Shown piece by piece: positions 63,633-64,000 of a stretch of 64,000 bases of DNA (the stretch's first letter is position 1; each line of letters begins with the position of its first letter). This stretch comes from DASXHD01 sp038239005 (GTDB taxonomy: Bacteria > Myxococcota_A > Polyangia > Polyangiales > Polyangiaceae). Under the pieces are notes generated by a model, which was not told the DNA's origin, made no database searches, and saw only the letters and a list, made by a program, of their open reading frames with translations. Where the stretch lies: assembly GCA_038239005.1 (NCBI GenBank), contig JBBSFE010000006.1, positions 1-64,000 of the forward strand. The letters are read 5' to 3'. Made by a program: the position numbers and the translations under genes.

Positions 63633-64000
63633 GTGACGCCGCGGCCATATGCCGTAGTGCGTGTGTGCTTCGTGCTCCTGTTGTGTGCCGCCTGTGGCGC
63701 CAGATCGCAGCTCGACGGCGCTCCAGCGATCGATGCCGGTTCGACAGCTGACGTTTTCATCGCACCGCCCTGTCAGGCGCTCGAATACTATCGTGGCATC
63801 ACCGCCAATGCCTTCGCCGTGACGAGCGACTGGGTTTACTTCGAAGCGGGCGGCAACATCGTGCGCGAGCCCAAAGATGGTGGCGAGCAAACCGTTTTTT
63901 GGCAGAACATCTACGCCGAGTCGTTCGTCGCCGACGATGCATACCTCTATCTCGTCGACAGCCAAGGCCAGCTCACGCGTGCGCCCACCGACGGAAGCGA
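63633..64000 (+). CDS. Partial lipoprotein, VYF-type propeller
   Basis: The frame runs off the right edge of the window. It starts at GTG 63633 (GGAG just upstream) or GTG 63657, with a signal ending LLLCAACGARSQL. The mature part has AIDAGSTADVF, RGITANAFAVTSDWVYFEAGGNIVREPKDGGEQ and VADDAYLYLVDSQGQLTRAP, the strand repeats of the propeller lipoprotein at 26834. The CGARxxL lipobox environment is shared with 2169 and 11491. About 122 residues are visible. Confidence 0.7.
   Translation, partial: MTPRPYAVVRVCFVLLLCAACGARSQLDGAPAIDAGSTADVFIAPPCQALEYYRGITANAFAVTSDWVYFEAGGNIVREPKDGGEQTVFWQNIYAESFVADDAYLYLVDSQGQLTRAPTDGS

Overview
The window is GC-rich chromosomal DNA, densely coding on both strands, with about 64 genes and no phage, IS element, rRNA or CRISPR. 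It most resembles a myxobacterium (Myxococcota, probably class Polyangia). The grounds are an exceptional load of secreted lipoproteins with Asp/Ala-rich linkers (about 23 here), a Myxococcus-type Cys-rich repeat (DUF4215), AgmX/PglI-like proteins, a Ser/Thr kinase fused to a sulfatase-modifying-factor domain, several ECF sigma factors and a good sigma-54 promoter. This is an inference from gene style; there is no rRNA to confirm it.

Layout. 1-6.5 kb: Coq4-like protein, SUMF1-type lipoprotein, small lipoproteins, VWA protein, cupin, a tRNA-like sequence, and a lipoprotein/esterase pair. 6.5-12.4 kb: an aldo/keto reductase fused to a P-loop kinase, CorA, then an ECF sigma / NrsF-like anti-sigma / lipoprotein / DUF3455 operon. 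12.4-19 kb: membrane and DUF proteins, thioredoxin-like lipoprotein, metallophosphatase, PP2C phosphatase, AgmX-like protein. 19-24 kb: cobalamin-dependent methionine synthase translationally coupled to an ArsR-methyltransferase regulator. 24-30.5 kb: lipoproteins, a methyltransferase, and feoA-feoB-VOC. 30.5-35 kb: the kinase-SUMF1 fusion and a second ECF sigma locus. 35-41 kb: lipase-like lipoprotein, MarC, RCC1-repeat lipoprotein, NAD-binding protein, CAP protein. 40.4-46.2 kb: phosphotransferase, RecD2, membrane protein, polysaccharide deacetylase, histidine kinase. 46.4-50 kb: rplU-rpmA continuing into a HAD phosphatase and haem-motif lipoproteins, with a divergent third haem-motif lipoprotein. 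50-64 kb: GH57 branching enzyme, dapA-dapB, PEGA-like protein, rsmD, AgmX-like protein, a degenerate M29 peptidase homologue, truA, GNAT, HtrA, an epimerase, lipoproteins and an EamA pseudogene.

How genes work together. Recognisable units are methionine regeneration (regulator + metH), ferrous iron uptake (feoAB), lysine/diaminopimelate synthesis (dapAB), ribosome assembly and RNA modification (rplU, rpmA, rsmD, truA), and envelope signalling (sigma/anti-sigma pairs, kinase, PP2C, histidine kinase, HtrA). Many coupled pairs overlap by ATGA or GTGA.

The most interesting genome-scale signal is a TANNNT hexamer placed exactly 6-7 bases before the start codon of at least twelve genes that lack a Shine-Dalgarno sequence. 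This is the arrangement expected of leaderless transcripts.
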